This document shows positions 35,006 to 45,505 of a stretch of 64,000 nt of DNA, in pieces. Made by a program: the position numbers and the translations under genes. The notes under the pieces were generated by a model. That model was given only the letters and a program-made list of their open reading frames with translations. It made no database searches and was not told the DNA's origin. Source of the stretch: Rhodococcus sp. UNC23MFCrub1.1. GTDB lineage: Bacteria > Actinomycetota > Actinomycetes > Mycobacteriales > Mycobacteriaceae. How positions within the stretch are numbered: the first letter of the stretch is position 1; every line of letters starts with the position of its first letter. The DNA is taken from contig NZ_JMLQ01000005.1 in the NCBI RefSeq assembly GCF_000686025.1, forward strand, positions 62,001 through 126,000, written 5' to 3'.

Positions 35006-38000
35006 TCAGGATGCTGCGGAGACCCCGATGTCCGCGATGGTGCTCTGGTTGCCGCCACCGGCTGTGCTGAGATCCGTGATCCAGAACAGCACGTACCGGA
35101 CGGGTCCGTCGGGTGTGACGGCGATGTCGGTGAGGCCGTTGCCGAGCGTCGCGGACCCGATCACCTGGGTCTCGTCCAGGCTGGGTGTCGCGCTGGTGGC
35201 CGACCGGATCTCGACGACCGTGCCGGGCGACGGCGAGTTCACGTAGACGCTGGCGGGAGTGGTCTCCTGGTCGAGCGTCGCCATGATGCCGACGCCGGAC
35301 TTGAGGGACGGGAACGGGTTGAAGTACGAGTCCGTCTCCCACACCGTCCCCGCGTCGTTGTCGGCCACGTTGTCGACGGTGCCCGGGTTGTCCGGGGTGC
35401 CCTGCGGCGAGAAGACGTCGACGGACGACAGAGCGACGGGCACGGTGGTCGGCGCGGGTGCCGCCTCTCCGGGCGCGGCCGGAGCCGACGCGGACGTCGT
35501 GAGCCCGAAGTTCTGCTCGGTGAGAGGTTCGTCGGAACCGCCGCCGGCGAACAGGTTGGCGAGCCACCAGCCGACGAGGCCGAGCACCACGACAGTGAGG
35601 ACTCCGAGGCCCACCAACGCGGCGACCATGACGTTGGAGCGGTCCGCGGGCGGCTCGTCGTCGGGGTCGGCGAGTGCGTGACCGGTCGATCCGGGCGGCC
35701 GTTGACCCAGCCGCAGTGCGGGGATCATCTCGGTCTTCTCGTTGACCACCGCGGCCTGGCCGAGGATGTGCTGCACGGTGGCGGCGGTCCGGATGCCGCT
35801 GTTCTGCTCGAGGGCACGCACGGCGACGGCGGAGATCTCGAACGGCACGTCGGGGCGGATCTCGCGGGGCTCGACGGCCGCACCGGACGCCGTGCGATCG
35901 GCGATGCGCATCCCGCCGACGGTCGCGGGGCCCGACGGGTCGCCCAGGGGCCACCGCGCGGTGATCAGGGCGTAGAGCATCGCGCCCAGTCCGCGTACGT
36001 CGGAGCCGGGATCGGCATCACCGAAGGTGGCCGGGAACGCGAGAACGGCGTCACCCTTGATGCTGATGCGCACACGGTCCGGGTGGTCGATGGACAGTGC
36101 GCCGCCGCCGCGATGGGCGGCCTCGGCCGCAGCGGCCAGCGACTTGATGGCGTTGGCGGCGCCCAGGGGCGACGGTTCCGTGTCGGCCATCTCGCGCAGG
36201 GATCGTCCGCGAGTCCACTCCGCGACGACGATGCCGCCCGAGCTGCCGCGGACGACGTCGAGGACGCGGGCGAGGCCGGGCGAGTTGATCCGGCCCAGGC
36301 GCAGAGTCCGGGACAGCACGGCCTGCGGGCCGTCGGCGCGCTCGGGGGCGTCGCCGGTCGATCGTTGGTCGGCGTCGACGAACGTCAGGGCCACCTCGCG
36401 GTCGAGCTTGACGTCGTGGGCCTGCCAGAACTTGAGGCCGCGTGCGCCGCCGTGCGGTGCGAGAAGACGGTAGCGCCCGCCGGCGACCGACGCGCCGGGG
36501 ATGAGCTTCGGTCCGCGCAACGGTGTGCGGGGCGACTCGGCGACGGGGACGGCCGGGGGCAGCGTGGGCGATCCGACCGGCATGACACCGGTGTCGACGA
36601 GTCCGGACTCCGTCTCGTCGGCCGTGCGCTCGGTCTCGGTGACGTCGCCCTGGTCGGACACGTCAGGGCCTGACTCGATCGGATCCGTGGTGGACGCGTC
36701 GGGCTGCCGGTCGGTGTTCTCGGACGACCCGGTGGCGGCATCGGAGTCGGCGACGCGACGGTCGTCGGTGGACACGCCACCGGGCTGAGCGGCGTCCTCG
36801 GCCTCGGACGGCGTACGCCCCCGTGCACCCTCGTCGTCGGTCACTGACACTCCTTCGTCACTACTGGTCGTGAACGCGCCGGTGTACGCGGGGATGATCG
36901 TCGTCTCCGACTCGTCTCCGGTGTACATCGGCGCGCGGGACCCGCCGTGTGCTCGCGGGTCCACTCGCCTGTCAGGGTACGGGAGCCGACCCGCGCCGGT
37001 GGCCCGACCGAACCCCTCGGTCGGCCGACCCACCGGGGGCATGTCGGGGCCGCCGATCGCGGGGATCAACTCGGTCTCCGCGTACATGGGATCGGTCCCG
37101 ACATGCGCTGTCGTCACAGGTCCGGACGTCACGGCCGGGGCGCGGCCGAGGCGACGCGCCACCGCGACGGTGATGGATTCGATTTCCGGGATCCGTGCCC
37201 GGTACAGGCACAGACCGGTGATCAGCAGCATGACTGCGCCGTCGAAAGCGACGCGGAGCAGCGCGCCCGGTCCGGTCAGACGGTCGAGCCCGAGGGCCGT
37301 GTCGGCCGCGAACACCGCGAGCATGCCGATCGCGGTGGAGATCAGCGTCGCCGCGACCGTGCGCCGGACTCCCGCGAGTCGTAGTTCGCCGAGGCTGCGA
37401 CGCAGCAGCATCCATCCGATGATCGCCCCGGTGATGTAGCCGAGACCGTTGGCCGCGCCGAGCAACAGGACCACGGATCGATCCGACGTCGCCAGGAACG
37501 GCGTCAGGGCGGACAGCGCGATCTTGACGCCGGTGATGCCGAGAACGATCCACGTGGGCGTCCACGCCTGCTCGCGGGCGTAGAAGACCCGCAGGTGGAT
37601 CAGGACGAGCGAGTAGGGAACGAGGGTGAAGGCCGACCAGCTGACGGCTTCACCGAGTCGCTCGGCGTCGGCTGCGCCGAAGTTGCCGTAGCCGTACAGA
37701 GCCTCGCCGACCTGCGGGCCGGCCACGGTGAGGAAGCCGATGACCGGGATGAGCGCGAGCATGGTCATCCGGGTGGCAACCGACAGGTCGTCGACGACGG
37801 CCGGGGTGTCCTTGGCGGCGGCGTTGCGGCTGAGCCGGGGCATGATCGCCGTCAGCACCGTCACGCCGAGCACGCCGTACGGCAGCTGCAGCAGGATCCA
37901 GGCCTGGTTGTAGATGAGCGGGCCGGCGGGGTCGACGTGCGAGGAGATGCGCGTCGCGAACACCATGCCGGCCTGACTGATGACGACGTAGAGCACGATC

Positions 38001-38944
38001 GCGACGGCCATGCCGCCGAACTGACGCAGCCTGTCGTCGAGCCCCCACAGCGGGCGCAGATCGATCTTGTTTCGCCGCAGCGCGGGCACCAGACTCAGGG
38101 CCTGGACCACGACGCCGAGCGTGATGCCGACGCCCAGCACCAGCAGCTTCGGGTCGCTGATGCGCACCGGATCGAGAGAGATCTCGCCCGGTACGACTAG
38201 GTAGATCACCAGGACGGCGAGCACCACCAGGTTGTTGAGCACGGGTGCCCAGGCACCGGGCTTGAAGTTCTGCCGAGTGTTCAGGATCGCCGTGAACAGT
38301 GCGGAGAGGCCGTAGAACAGGATCGCGGGCAACAGCAGGAGAAGGAGTGCGGTGGTGAGGCCCGTGTTCACCTGGCCGTCCTCCGACAGGAAGACGTAGC
38401 GCGTGAGCAGTGGCGCCGCGGCCGTCGCCAGCACTGCCGCGAGGATCAGCATGGTCAGCGCAGCCGTGAAGAGCCTGCGCACGAAAGCACGGCCGTTGTC
38501 GGCGTCCTCGCTCTCCGCCCGCACCAGCACCGGCACGACGATGGCCGTCAGCACGGCACCGAGGACGAGCTCGGCGATCATGTTGGGGATGACACTCGCG
38601 ACGGTGTACGACGTGGCGACGGTGGTGCCCAGCACCGTCACCAGCAGCAGTTGCTTGGCGAATCCGGTGATGCGGCTGATCAACGTCGCGAACGCGATCG
38701 CACCCGTCGCGGAGAGCAGGCGGGAGGAGCTGGAGCCGGACGCCGGCTGCGGTGACGCCGCGGCCGGGGGGATGCGGGTCGGGGCGGCAGGACGGACCGG
38801 GGGCGCGACGCTCGTGGGCACCATCATCGGATCCTGAGCCGCGTCGGAGCTGCGCTGCTGCGCCCCATCGGAGCTGCGCTCCCAGGGCGCGCGAGGCGCC
38901 CGCGGTACGGCGTCCCGTCGCCCGTGAGGAATGCTCCCCGTCAT
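35006..38944 (-). CDS. murJ: Lipid II flippase MurJ (MviN) with C-terminal pseudokinase and external domain
   Basis: A 1312-residue protein like mycobacterial MurJ. The first 80 residues are Pro/Ala-rich, and the MOP-superfamily flippase follows (about 80-610, many membrane helices). A Ser/Thr/Asp-rich linker leads to a kinase-like domain (about 830-1080) that lacks the essential residues: the VAIK lysine reads VALT, and no HRD or DFG is present. A single helix near 1140 (LVGLGVLTVVVLGLVGWWLA) leads to an external beta-sandwich domain. In mycobacteria the phosphorylated pseudokinase recruits FhaA. It lies upstream of sigM as in relatives. Confidence 0.93.
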   Translation of the reverse strand: MTGSIPHGRRDAVPRAPRAPWERSSDGAQQRSSDAAQDPMMVPTSVAPPVRPAAPTRIPPAAASPQPASGSSSSRLLSATGAIAFATLISRITGFAKQLLLVTVLGTTVATSYTVASVIPNMIAELVLGAVLTAIVVPVLVRAESEDADNGRAFVRRLFTAALTMLILAAVLATAAAPLLTRYVFLSEDGQVNTGLTTALLLLLLPAILFYGLSALFTAILNTRQNFKPGAWAPVLNNLVVLAVLVIYLVVPGEISLDPVRISDPKLLVLGVGITLGVVVQALSLVPALRRNKIDLRPLWGLDDRLRQFGGMAVAIVLYVVISQAGMVFATRISSHVDPAGPLIYNQAWILLQLPYGVLGVTVLTAIMPRLSRNAAAKDTPAVVDDLSVATRMTMLALIPVIGFLTVAGPQVGEALYGYGNFGAADAERLGEAVSWSAFTLVPYSLVLIHLRVFYAREQAWTPTWIVLGITGVKIALSALTPFLATSDRSVVLLLGAANGLGYITGAIIGWMLLRRSLGELRLAGVRRTVAATLISTAIGMLAVFAADTALGLDRLTGPGALLRVAFDGAVMLLITGLCLYRARIPEIESITVAVARRLGRAPAVTSGPVTTAHVGTDPMYAETELIPAIGGPDMPPVGRPTEGFGRATGAGRLPYPDRRVDPRAHGGSRAPMYTGDESETTIIPAYTGAFTTSSDEGVSVTDDEGARGRTPSEAEDAAQPGGVSTDDRRVADSDAATGSSENTDRQPDASTTDPIESGPDVSDQGDVTETERTADETESGLVDTGVMPVGSPTLPPAVPVAESPRTPLRGPKLIPGASVAGGRYRLLAPHGGARGLKFWQAHDVKLDREVALTFVDADQRSTGDAPERADGPQAVLSRTLRLGRINSPGLARVLDVVRGSSGGIVVAEWTRGRSLREMADTEPSPLGAANAIKSLAAAAEAAHRGGGALSIDHPDRVRISIKGDAVLAFPATFGDADPGSDVRGLGAMLYALITARWPLGDPSGPATVGGMRIADRTASGAAVEPREIRPDVPFEISAVAVRALEQNSGIRTAATVQHILGQAAVVNEKTEMIPALRLGQRPPGSTGHALADPDDEPPADRSNVMVAALVGLGVLTVVVLGLVGWWLANLFAGGGSDEPLTEQNFGLTTSASAPAAPGEAAPAPTTVPVALSSVDVFSPQGTPDNPGTVDNVADNDAGTVWETDSYFNPFPSLKSGVGIMATLDQETTPASVYVNSPSPGTVVEIRSATSATPSLDETQVIGSATLGNGLTDIAVTPDGPVRYVLFWITDLSTAGGGNQSTIADIGVSAAS

Positions 38945-38953
38945 CGAGAATCC

Positions 38954-41368
38954 TTACTGTTCGTCGGCGGGATCCGGTTGGCCCCGGAACCGGTGCCACA
39001 ACCGTCGGCCCGCGAGCAGCAGCAGGAGCGCACCGGCGCCTGCTGTGATGATCGCCAAAGCACGACCGTACGCATTGGACCGCACATTGACGGTCGCAGC
39101 CTGCCCGAGTCGCGTCCCGTCGGTGGTGCTCAGGGAGAACTCCACCACCATCTTGCGCGAATCGCTCACTCGAGCGGGGATCTGCAGAGAACGACTTCCC
39201 CGTGGGGGCAGCTGCTGCGGGCCGATGTTCTCGATCTGCATCGCGTCGGGCGCGTCGACCGCCAGGTCGACGGTGATGCCGATGGGCAGATCGTTCCGCG
39301 CGACCAACAGCAGCGGGCTGGCCTCCGAGGCGAGGGTGAAGACACCGCCGGGCGCGAGGATCGTCACGGATCCGTACAGCCGGTCCAGGCCGGCGGCAAC
39401 GTCGGCGGCACGGCGGCGCGCGGCCTGTTCCGACTCCCCGCGCTGCCCGCCCCGACGATCCGACGTGGTCATCGCCCGCAGGAGATCCTCCCGGAGCGGA
39501 GCGACGTACAGCGCGGGCGAGATCGCGGCACGCGAATCGTCGATCAGCGCGGCCGCCAGCGCACCGATGCGGGCGTTCTGGGCAGCCACGACATCGCGGA
39601 CGTCGGCCGGTGCGCCGTCCTCCACGGCCGCGTCCGGGTAGTCCGACTCGGCCGCCTCCAGCGGAGGCGGGACCGCCAGCAGGTCGGACAGGGAGCGCGG
39701 CGTCGCGAGTCCGCTACGGAACAGGCCCGCGATGGTGCCGAGCACCGCGGAGGCCTCGTCGCGGTCGGGAGTCCAGGTCTGTGGCGGCGCGACGGTGAGT
39801 GATCGTGGGCCGTCCGTGGCAGCGACCGTGTCCGGGGCGCCGGCGTTCAGCGCGTCGAAGTGCAACGCGCCGAGCGCGTCCTGCAATCGGGCCGTGCGCG
39901 AGTCCTCGGCGACGTCGTACACCTGCTCACGCGGTGTCACGGACGGGGTCGTCGGGTGCTCGCCCACCGCGGACAGCGCGGTGGAGACCTCGGTGTCGTA
40001 GAGCGCGGCACGCAGCGGAGGGGTGCCCGCATCGGTCGCGATGGTCACCGTGTCGGGCGTACTGACGGTCTGCACGGCGTCCTGTGCGAGCAGTGCGACC
40101 GTCCGGCCCGACGCCGCGACCATGGCCGCCCCCGCATCGTCGAGAGCACCCGCGTCCGGCCACAGGACGTCGCGGCGGGACGTGACTCCGAGGATCGAGT
40201 CGGCGACGTCCGCCGGAGTCGTGATCGCGGCAGAGGTCAGAACCGGGTCGGCCACGGCGGCGACGGCCGCGAGATCGGTCTGGGCGAACGGCACCGCGGT
40301 GACACACATCGAGGACGCGAGGGTGCGGACGCGATCGAGCCACGACGCGGCGGCGGCGGCGCCGCTGCCCTCGGAGGCAGGGCCGGTGGGATCGGCCGGG
40401 TCGTCGACCACGAGGTAACCCCGCGTCATGCTCGAGACGGTGACCAGCAGGTCGGGATCGACGGCGAGACACGTCGAGGACGCGAGTGCGCCCTCGGTGT
40501 CGACGGTCGGTCCGGTCGCGAACTCCAGTGCCGACACCAGTCCTTCGAGTCGACCGCCGGCGGAGAGCGAGGCGGCCAGGTCGTCGTCGTTCAGTCGCAC
40601 CTCCTCGTCGACGGTGCCGGGCAGGCCCGCCGCCAGGTGTGGGCGGTCGGCCAGCGGCCAGAGCAGCGTCGTGGCGACGGGGCGTCCCGTGTCCGGTGGA
40701 AGCGGAACGGCATCGGGAGCGGCCGGATCGACCACCGTGGTGTCCCGCGGCAGACCCGCGACGGGAAGCAGGAACGCGGCGTCGTCGAGCCGTGCCTCCT
40801 GCCCGTACTCGGGGTTGCCGTTGACGTTCACCATCATCGGATAGACACCCGGCCGATCCAGACCCAGCGACGGTTCGGTGGTCGAGCGCAGCGGCAGGGT
40901 CAGCTCGAACGGCAGCGTGTCGCCGCGTTGCAGCGCGGTGTCCGATCCGTCGCCGGTGAGCGACTCGAAGGGCCCGACCGTGTCGAAGCGGTCCTGATCC
41001 TCGGTGAGCGAGGTCCGGAGTTCGTCGGCCGTGCGTACCGCGGGTGCTCGCTGCAGCCGGACCGAGATGTCGCTGACCGCGCGGTCCCCGACGTTGGTCA
41101 CCGTTCCCGTGACGGTGACGACCGGCGCACTGCTGGTGGAGACGGTGGTCGGCGTGACCTCGTCGACGGAGATCGACAGGAACGTGCCGTCGATCGAGGT
41201 GTCCGGTGGCGCCAGCGTGGCCGAGGGCGACGGTGTGCTCCGCGTCGTGGTGGGGTCGCTGGGCGGGGTGGAGGGTTGCGCTCCCGCGGGGACGGTCAGC
41301 CAGGCGAGCACGGCGAGGATCGCCTGGACCACGGCGAGGCGCCGGGCCGTCGGTGCGGACCGGGTCAT
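38954..41368 (-). CDS. DUF6049 family exported membrane protein (Rv3909-like)
   Basis: An 804-residue protein with a signal peptide ([20 protein letters not shown]), a Thr/Ser/Pro-rich start, large external beta-rich domains and one C-terminal membrane helix ([14 protein letters not shown]) with a short basic tail. It matches Rv3909, which lies between murJ and mutT4 in M. tuberculosis. Its exact role is unknown; the context suggests cell-envelope assembly with MurJ. The ATG at 41368 overlaps the mutT4 stop (ATGA), and murJ starts 9 bases after its end. Confidence 0.88.
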   Translation of the reverse strand: MTRSAPTARRLAVVQAILAVLAWLTVPAGAQPSTPPSDPTTTRSTPSPSATLAPPDTSIDGTFLSISVDEVTPTTVSTSSAPVVTVTGTVTNVGDRAVSDISVRLQRAPAVRTADELRTSLTEDQDRFDTVGPFESLTGDGSDTALQRGDTLPFELTLPLRSTTEPSLGLDRPGVYPMMVNVNGNPEYGQEARLDDAAFLLPVAGLPRDTTVVDPAAPDAVPLPPDTGRPVATTLLWPLADRPHLAAGLPGTVDEEVRLNDDDLAASLSAGGRLEGLVSALEFATGPTVDTEGALASSTCLAVDPDLLVTVSSMTRGYLVVDDPADPTGPASEGSGAAAAASWLDRVRTLASSMCVTAVPFAQTDLAAVAAVADPVLTSAAITTPADVADSILGVTSRRDVLWPDAGALDDAGAAMVAASGRTVALLAQDAVQTVSTPDTVTIATDAGTPPLRAALYDTEVSTALSAVGEHPTTPSVTPREQVYDVAEDSRTARLQDALGALHFDALNAGAPDTVAATDGPRSLTVAPPQTWTPDRDEASAVLGTIAGLFRSGLATPRSLSDLLAVPPPLEAAESDYPDAAVEDGAPADVRDVVAAQNARIGALAAALIDDSRAAISPALYVAPLREDLLRAMTTSDRRGGQRGESEQAARRRAADVAAGLDRLYGSVTILAPGGVFTLASEASPLLLVARNDLPIGITVDLAVDAPDAMQIENIGPQQLPPRGSRSLQIPARVSDSRKMVVEFSLSTTDGTRLGQAATVNVRSNAYGRALAIITAGAGALLLLLAGRRLWHRFRGQPDPADEQ

Positions 41369-41997
41369 TCGGCGGCGGGAAGGTCGGAGACCGGTCGGGA
41401 TGGTGCGGGAAGGTCGGAGACCGGTAGGGGATTCTGCGTGTCGGCGGACTTCTCGCGCGCCATCGAGTCGATCATCTCGCCGGCTCGCTCGGCGAGCTTG
41501 CGCTCGTCGGCGTACGCGAGCCGGGAGTGCAGTTCGCTGAGCGGCACCCAGGCCACCTCGGTGACCTCGACGTCCTCGTCCGACAGTTCGCCGCCGAGGG
41601 ATCGCAGCAGGTAGTGGTGGACGGTCTTGTGGACGCGTCGTCCCTCGGTCACGAACCAGTAGTCGATGCTTCCCAGGGGCGCGAGGACGGACCCGGTGAT
41701 GCCGGTCTCCTCCTCCACTTCCCGCTCGGCGGTCTGCTCGGGCGTCTCGCCCTGCTCGATGTGACCCTTGGGCAGCGACCACAGCAGGCGGCCGCGTCGG
41801 TCGGTGCGACCGATGAGGGCGGCGCACAGTCCGTCGCGGGGTCCGTCGAGTCCGTCGACGACCAGGCCGCCGGCCGAGGTCTCTCGAACGGTGCGCAGTG
41901 TGGGTTTGTCGGCCCCTCGTGTTCCGGGGTCGGCGGCGGCACGAGGACGCCGTCGCACACCGCGACGTGTTCTCTTGGCTCGCTCGGCACCGGACAC
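41365..41997 (-). CDS. mutT4: NUDIX hydrolase, MutT4-like
   Basis: A 210-residue NUDIX protein with a complete box ([17 protein letters not shown] then EEETGI) and the family segment [21 protein letters not shown]. It is the ortholog of Rv3908 by sequence and place. The basic N-terminus ([15 protein letters not shown]) is kept. The GTG at 41997 is chosen; a longer frame would run into pcnA. The last codons contain a 21-bp tandem duplication that repeats RPVSDLP. Divergent from pcnA. Confidence 0.9.
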   Translation of the reverse strand: MSGAERAKRTRRGVRRRPRAAADPGTRGADKPTLRTVRETSAGGLVVDGLDGPRDGLCAALIGRTDRRGRLLWSLPKGHIEQGETPEQTAEREVEEETGITGSVLAPLGSIDYWFVTEGRRVHKTVHHYLLRSLGGELSDEDVEVTEVAWVPLSELHSRLAYADERKLAERAGEMIDSMAREKSADTQNPLPVSDLPAPSRPVSDLPAAE

Positions 41998-42075
41998 CCG
42001 ATCGATACTAGTTCCGTCCGCCCTGCTCCCGGTGGGACGCACCGCGAAGTGCGCGCCTCGGTAGGGTGTGACGTC

Positions 42076-43527
42076 GTGCCTCCCCCGCCTGCCACCGATC
42101 CGGACCGCCGCGCACGGCTCCTCGCGTCGGGTGCCGTGGCCCTGCGCGCGCACGACGACATCCTCGGTCCACTGGGGTCGCTGTTCGCTGCGGCGGGCCA
42201 CGAGTTGTACCTCGTCGGCGGGAGCGTCCGGGACGCTCTCCTGGGCCGCTTGAGCAGTGACCTCGACTTCACGACGAACGCTCTACCCGAGCACGTGCAG
42301 GCGCTGCTGGCGGGCTGGGCCGACCATCAGTGGGACACCGGCATCGACTTCGGCACCGTCAGTGCGGTCAAGCACGGTCGGCAGATCGAGATCACGACGT
42401 TCCGGAGCGACAAGTACGACCGGGTGTCCCGGAATCCGATCGTGCAGTACGGCTCGACGCTCGAGGACGACCTGGTCCGGCGCGATTTCACGCTCAACGC
42501 CATGGCGGTGCGGATCGGGCCGGACGGGGCCGGCGAGTTCGTCGATCCCCTGGGTGGCCTGGACGCGCTGCTCGAGGGAGTCCTGGACACTCCGACCACC
42601 CCGGAGGCGTCCTTCGACGACGATCCGCTCCGGATGCTGCGCGCTGCGCGGTTCGTCGCCCAGCTCGGCTTCACGATGCTGCCGCGGGTCCGCGCGGCGA
42701 TCGAGAACATGGCGGAGCAGATCGACCGGATCACGGTCGAACGCGTCACCGCCGAGCTGGACAAGCTGATTCTCGGCGAGTTCGCCGTCGACGGCATCGA
42801 CGCCCTGTGCGAGACGGGGATCGCGGCACGCATCCTCCCGGAGGTGCCGGCGATGACGCTCGAGATCGACGAGCATCACCAGCACAAGGACGTCTATCAG
42901 CACTCCCTCACGGTTCTGCAGCAGGCGATCGACCTCGAGGACGGCGATCCGGACCTGGTGCTCCGATGGGCGGCGCTGCTCCACGACATCGGCAAGCCCG
43001 ACACCAAACGCAACGAGCCCGGCGGCGGGGTGAGCTTCCACCACCACGAGGTGGTGGGCGCCAAGATGGTGCGTCGCCGCCTGCGCGCACTGAAGTTCCC
43101 GAAGAAGCTGACCGACGACATCGCGCAGCTCGTCTTCCTGCATCTGCGCTTCCACGGCTACGGCAAAGGTCAGTGGACCGACTCGGCCGTGCGTCGTTAC
43201 GTCACCGACGCCGGCGATCTGCTGCCCCGGCTGCACAAGCTGGTCCGCGCCGACTGCACCACCCGTAACAAGCGCCGTGCAGCGTCCCTGCAGGCGACGT
43301 ACGACGATCTCGAGCGGCGTATCGCGGCACTCGCCGAGCAGGAGGACCTGGCCAGGGTGCGTCCGGATCTGGACGGCAACGCCATCATGCAACTGCTCGG
43401 CATTCCGGCCGGCCCGCAGGTGGGAGAGGCGTGGAAGTTCCTGAAGGAGCTCCGCCTCGATCGCGGGCCGCTCAGTCGTGAGGATGCGGAGAAGGAGCTC
43501 CTGGCGTGGTGGGCCGCGAGGTCCTGA
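42076..43527 (+). CDS. pcnA: CCA tRNA nucleotidyltransferase / poly(A) polymerase family
   Basis: A 483-residue class II nucleotidyltransferase. The active site reads [13 protein letters not shown] and SDLDFTTNA with the D-x-D pair. The RNA-binding helices follow, then an HD phosphohydrolase domain (LLHDIGKPD and [12 protein letters not shown]). It is the Rv3907c ortholog and adds or repairs tRNA 3' CCA. GTG 42076 is the start nearest the conserved region. Its 3' end overlaps the convergent MFS gene by 56 bases. Confidence 0.93.
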   Translation: MPPPPATDPDRRARLLASGAVALRAHDDILGPLGSLFAAAGHELYLVGGSVRDALLGRLSSDLDFTTNALPEHVQALLAGWADHQWDTGIDFGTVSAVKHGRQIEITTFRSDKYDRVSRNPIVQYGSTLEDDLVRRDFTLNAMAVRIGPDGAGEFVDPLGGLDALLEGVLDTPTTPEASFDDDPLRMLRAARFVAQLGFTMLPRVRAAIENMAEQIDRITVERVTAELDKLILGEFAVDGIDALCETGIAARILPEVPAMTLEIDEHHQHKDVYQHSLTVLQQAIDLEDGDPDLVLRWAALLHDIGKPDTKRNEPGGGVSFHHHEVVGAKMVRRRLRALKFPKKLTDDIAQLVFLHLRFHGYGKGQWTDSAVRRYVTDAGDLLPRLHKLVRADCTTRNKRRAASLQATYDDLERRIAALAEQEDLARVRPDLDGNAIMQLLGIPAGPQVGEAWKFLKELRLDRGPLSREDAEKELLAWWAARS

Positions 43528-44812
43528 CGCCGATCCGGAGCGCGATAGCCGCTGCCGCCGCGTAGGCGACGACGCCGGCGACCACGCAGACGATGGCTGC
43601 GGACGTGTCGACCGCGGTCGACCCCGGACCGATCACGAGGGCCGCGCCCGCCACGGCGCCGACGAACGCCACGTTGAACACGGTGTCCTGCACTCCGAAG
43701 ACGCGTCCGCGAGTGTCGTCGTCGATGTCCGTCTGCATGGCCGCGTCGGCGGTCAGCTTGACCGTCTGACCTGCGAACCCCAGGAGGAAGGCCGCGAGCA
43801 TCAGCAGGTCCGGCACCAGTGCGACGACGAGGGTGGCCTGGGTGAGCGTGGCCAGGACCAGCGCACCGACCACTGTGCGCGTGCGGCCGAGGCGCGGCAG
43901 GAGAACGGGCGTGCCGAGTGCGGCGAGGAACATGCCCGCCGCGGCGGCACCCACCGTCAACCCGAAGCCCGCCACACCGCCGGGCAGGACGGACGAGCGC
44001 GCGCCCTCGCGCAGCACCAGCACCATGACGAGGGTGTCGATGCCGAAGGCAACCCGGTGGGCACCCACTCCCACCAGCGCGGCGGCGACGGACGGGGTAC
44101 GGCGCACCGCGACGAAGCCGGACACCCAGTCGGCGAGAACGCGGCGGGTCGGGGCGGACACCGAGGCGGCGCCGGGACCCAGCCGTCCGGAAGCGAAGCC
44201 GCGCGCGAGGAGAGTCGCCGCGACGGCACCGACGGCGGACACGGCCGTCGCGAGGGCCGTGGCCCGATCCGACGGCCCGACGAGTCCGAGCACCAGGACA
44301 GCCACCGACGCGCCGACGGCGGAGACGACTGCGCCGACGGTGACCAGGGCGGCGTTGGTCGCGACGAGCGATCGCACCGGAACGACGTGCGGTAGCGACG
44401 CGGACAGGCCCGCCAGGACGAACCGGCTCACTCCGACGACGGCGAGGGCCGTGATCAGGACGGCCGTCGTCGAGGCGCCCGCGACGAGTTGCCCGGTGGC
44501 GCAGAGGATGAGGAGCGACTTCACGATGCCTGCGCGGGCGAGAACGGTCGCTCGATCGACGCGGTCGAGGATCCGCGCGGCGAACGGGCCGATCAGCGAG
44601 TACGGCAACAAGAGCACCGCGAAGCCGGCGGCGATCGCAGCGGGATCGCCGCCGCGCTGTGGGTCGAAGAGAATGGCGCCTCCGAGGGCGGCCTGGAACA
44701 TGCCGTCGCCGAACTGAGAGGCGACACGCAGCGCGACCAGACGAGGTGCTCCGGGCTCGTGTCGGACGGATCGCAGCGCGTCGACGGCGCCGGTCCGCTC
44801 CGTTCGGGTCAC
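43472..44812 (-). CDS. Major facilitator superfamily transporter
   Basis: A 446-residue integral membrane protein with about 12 hydrophobic segments; PYSLIGPFAARILDRVDR is the MFS motif A region between helices 2 and 3. The family resembles actinobacterial multidrug-type or DHA-type exporters, but the substrate cannot be read from the sequence. Start GTG 44812. The C-terminus is Pro/Ser/His-rich, and its end overlaps pcnA. Confidence 0.85.
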   Translation of the reverse strand: MTRTERTGAVDALRSVRHEPGAPRLVALRVASQFGDGMFQAALGGAILFDPQRGGDPAAIAAGFAVLLLPYSLIGPFAARILDRVDRATVLARAGIVKSLLILCATGQLVAGASTTAVLITALAVVGVSRFVLAGLSASLPHVVPVRSLVATNAALVTVGAVVSAVGASVAVLVLGLVGPSDRATALATAVSAVGAVAATLLARGFASGRLGPGAASVSAPTRRVLADWVSGFVAVRRTPSVAAALVGVGAHRVAFGIDTLVMVLVLREGARSSVLPGGVAGFGLTVGAAAAGMFLAALGTPVLLPRLGRTRTVVGALVLATLTQATLVVALVPDLLMLAAFLLGFAGQTVKLTADAAMQTDIDDDTRGRVFGVQDTVFNVAFVGAVAGAALVIGPGSTAVDTSAAIVCVVAGVVAYAAAAAIALRIGVRTSRPTTPGAPSPHPHD

Positions 44813-44885
44813 GCGGGTGACACTAACCGCCGCCTCGGCGCGTCATCTCTCGCACTGTCGAGGCTGCCGGTGCCATGATGAGGAG

Positions 44886-45491
44886 GTGGCACACGCAGAA
44901 GAACCGGAGGACCGGACCGCGTCGGCCGATCAGGTGGTGCGGCCGGGATCGCTGCTGGTCTCGTCCACGGAACTCGTCGAACCGACGTTCCGTCGCACCG
45001 TGGTCTACATCATCGAGCACAACGACGCCGGCAGCCTGGGCGTCGTCATCAATCGGCCGAGCGAGACCGCTGTGCACAACGTGCTCCCGCAGTGGTCGGA
45101 TCTCGCTGCGTCCCCGAAAGCGCTCTACGTGGGCGGACCCGTCAAACGCGACTCCGCACTGTGTCTGGCCACGCTGCGGTCCGGCGTGGACGTCGACGAC
45201 GTGCGGGGCATCCGTCGAGTGGACGGCCGTGTCGTGATGGTCGACCTGGACTCCGACCCGGCTGCGATCGCCCCGCTGGTGGAGGGCATGCGCATCTTCG
45301 CCGGCTACTCGGGATGGACGCTCGGGCAGCTCGAGGGAGAACTCGAGCGGGACGACTGGATGGTGGTGTCCGCGCTGCCGTCCGACGTCGTGGGCCCGCC
45401 GCGCGTCGATCTGTGGGCGCAGGTGTTGCGCCGTCAGCCGCTGCCGCTGGCGATGCTGGCGACCCACCCGATCGACGTCGACCGGAACTGA
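44886..45491 (+). CDS. YqgE/AlgH family protein
   Basis: A 201-residue protein of the YqgE/AlgH family: GSLLVSSTELVEPTFRRTVVYI and SLGVVINRPSE are the hallmark, followed by YVGGPVKRDS and YSGWTLGQLEGELE. The structure of the family is known, but its function is unclear. The GTG at 44886 is the best-placed start, although the GAGGAG lies too close to it. Divergent from the MFS gene. Confidence 0.9.
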   Translation: MAHAEEPEDRTASADQVVRPGSLLVSSTELVEPTFRRTVVYIIEHNDAGSLGVVINRPSETAVHNVLPQWSDLAASPKALYVGGPVKRDSALCLATLRSGVDVDDVRGIRRVDGRVVMVDLDSDPAAIAPLVEGMRIFAGYSGWTLGQLEGELERDDWMVVSALPSDVVGPPRVDLWAQVLRRQPLPLAMLATHPIDVDRN

Positions 45492-45505
45492 GACCGAAGT
45501 TCTCG

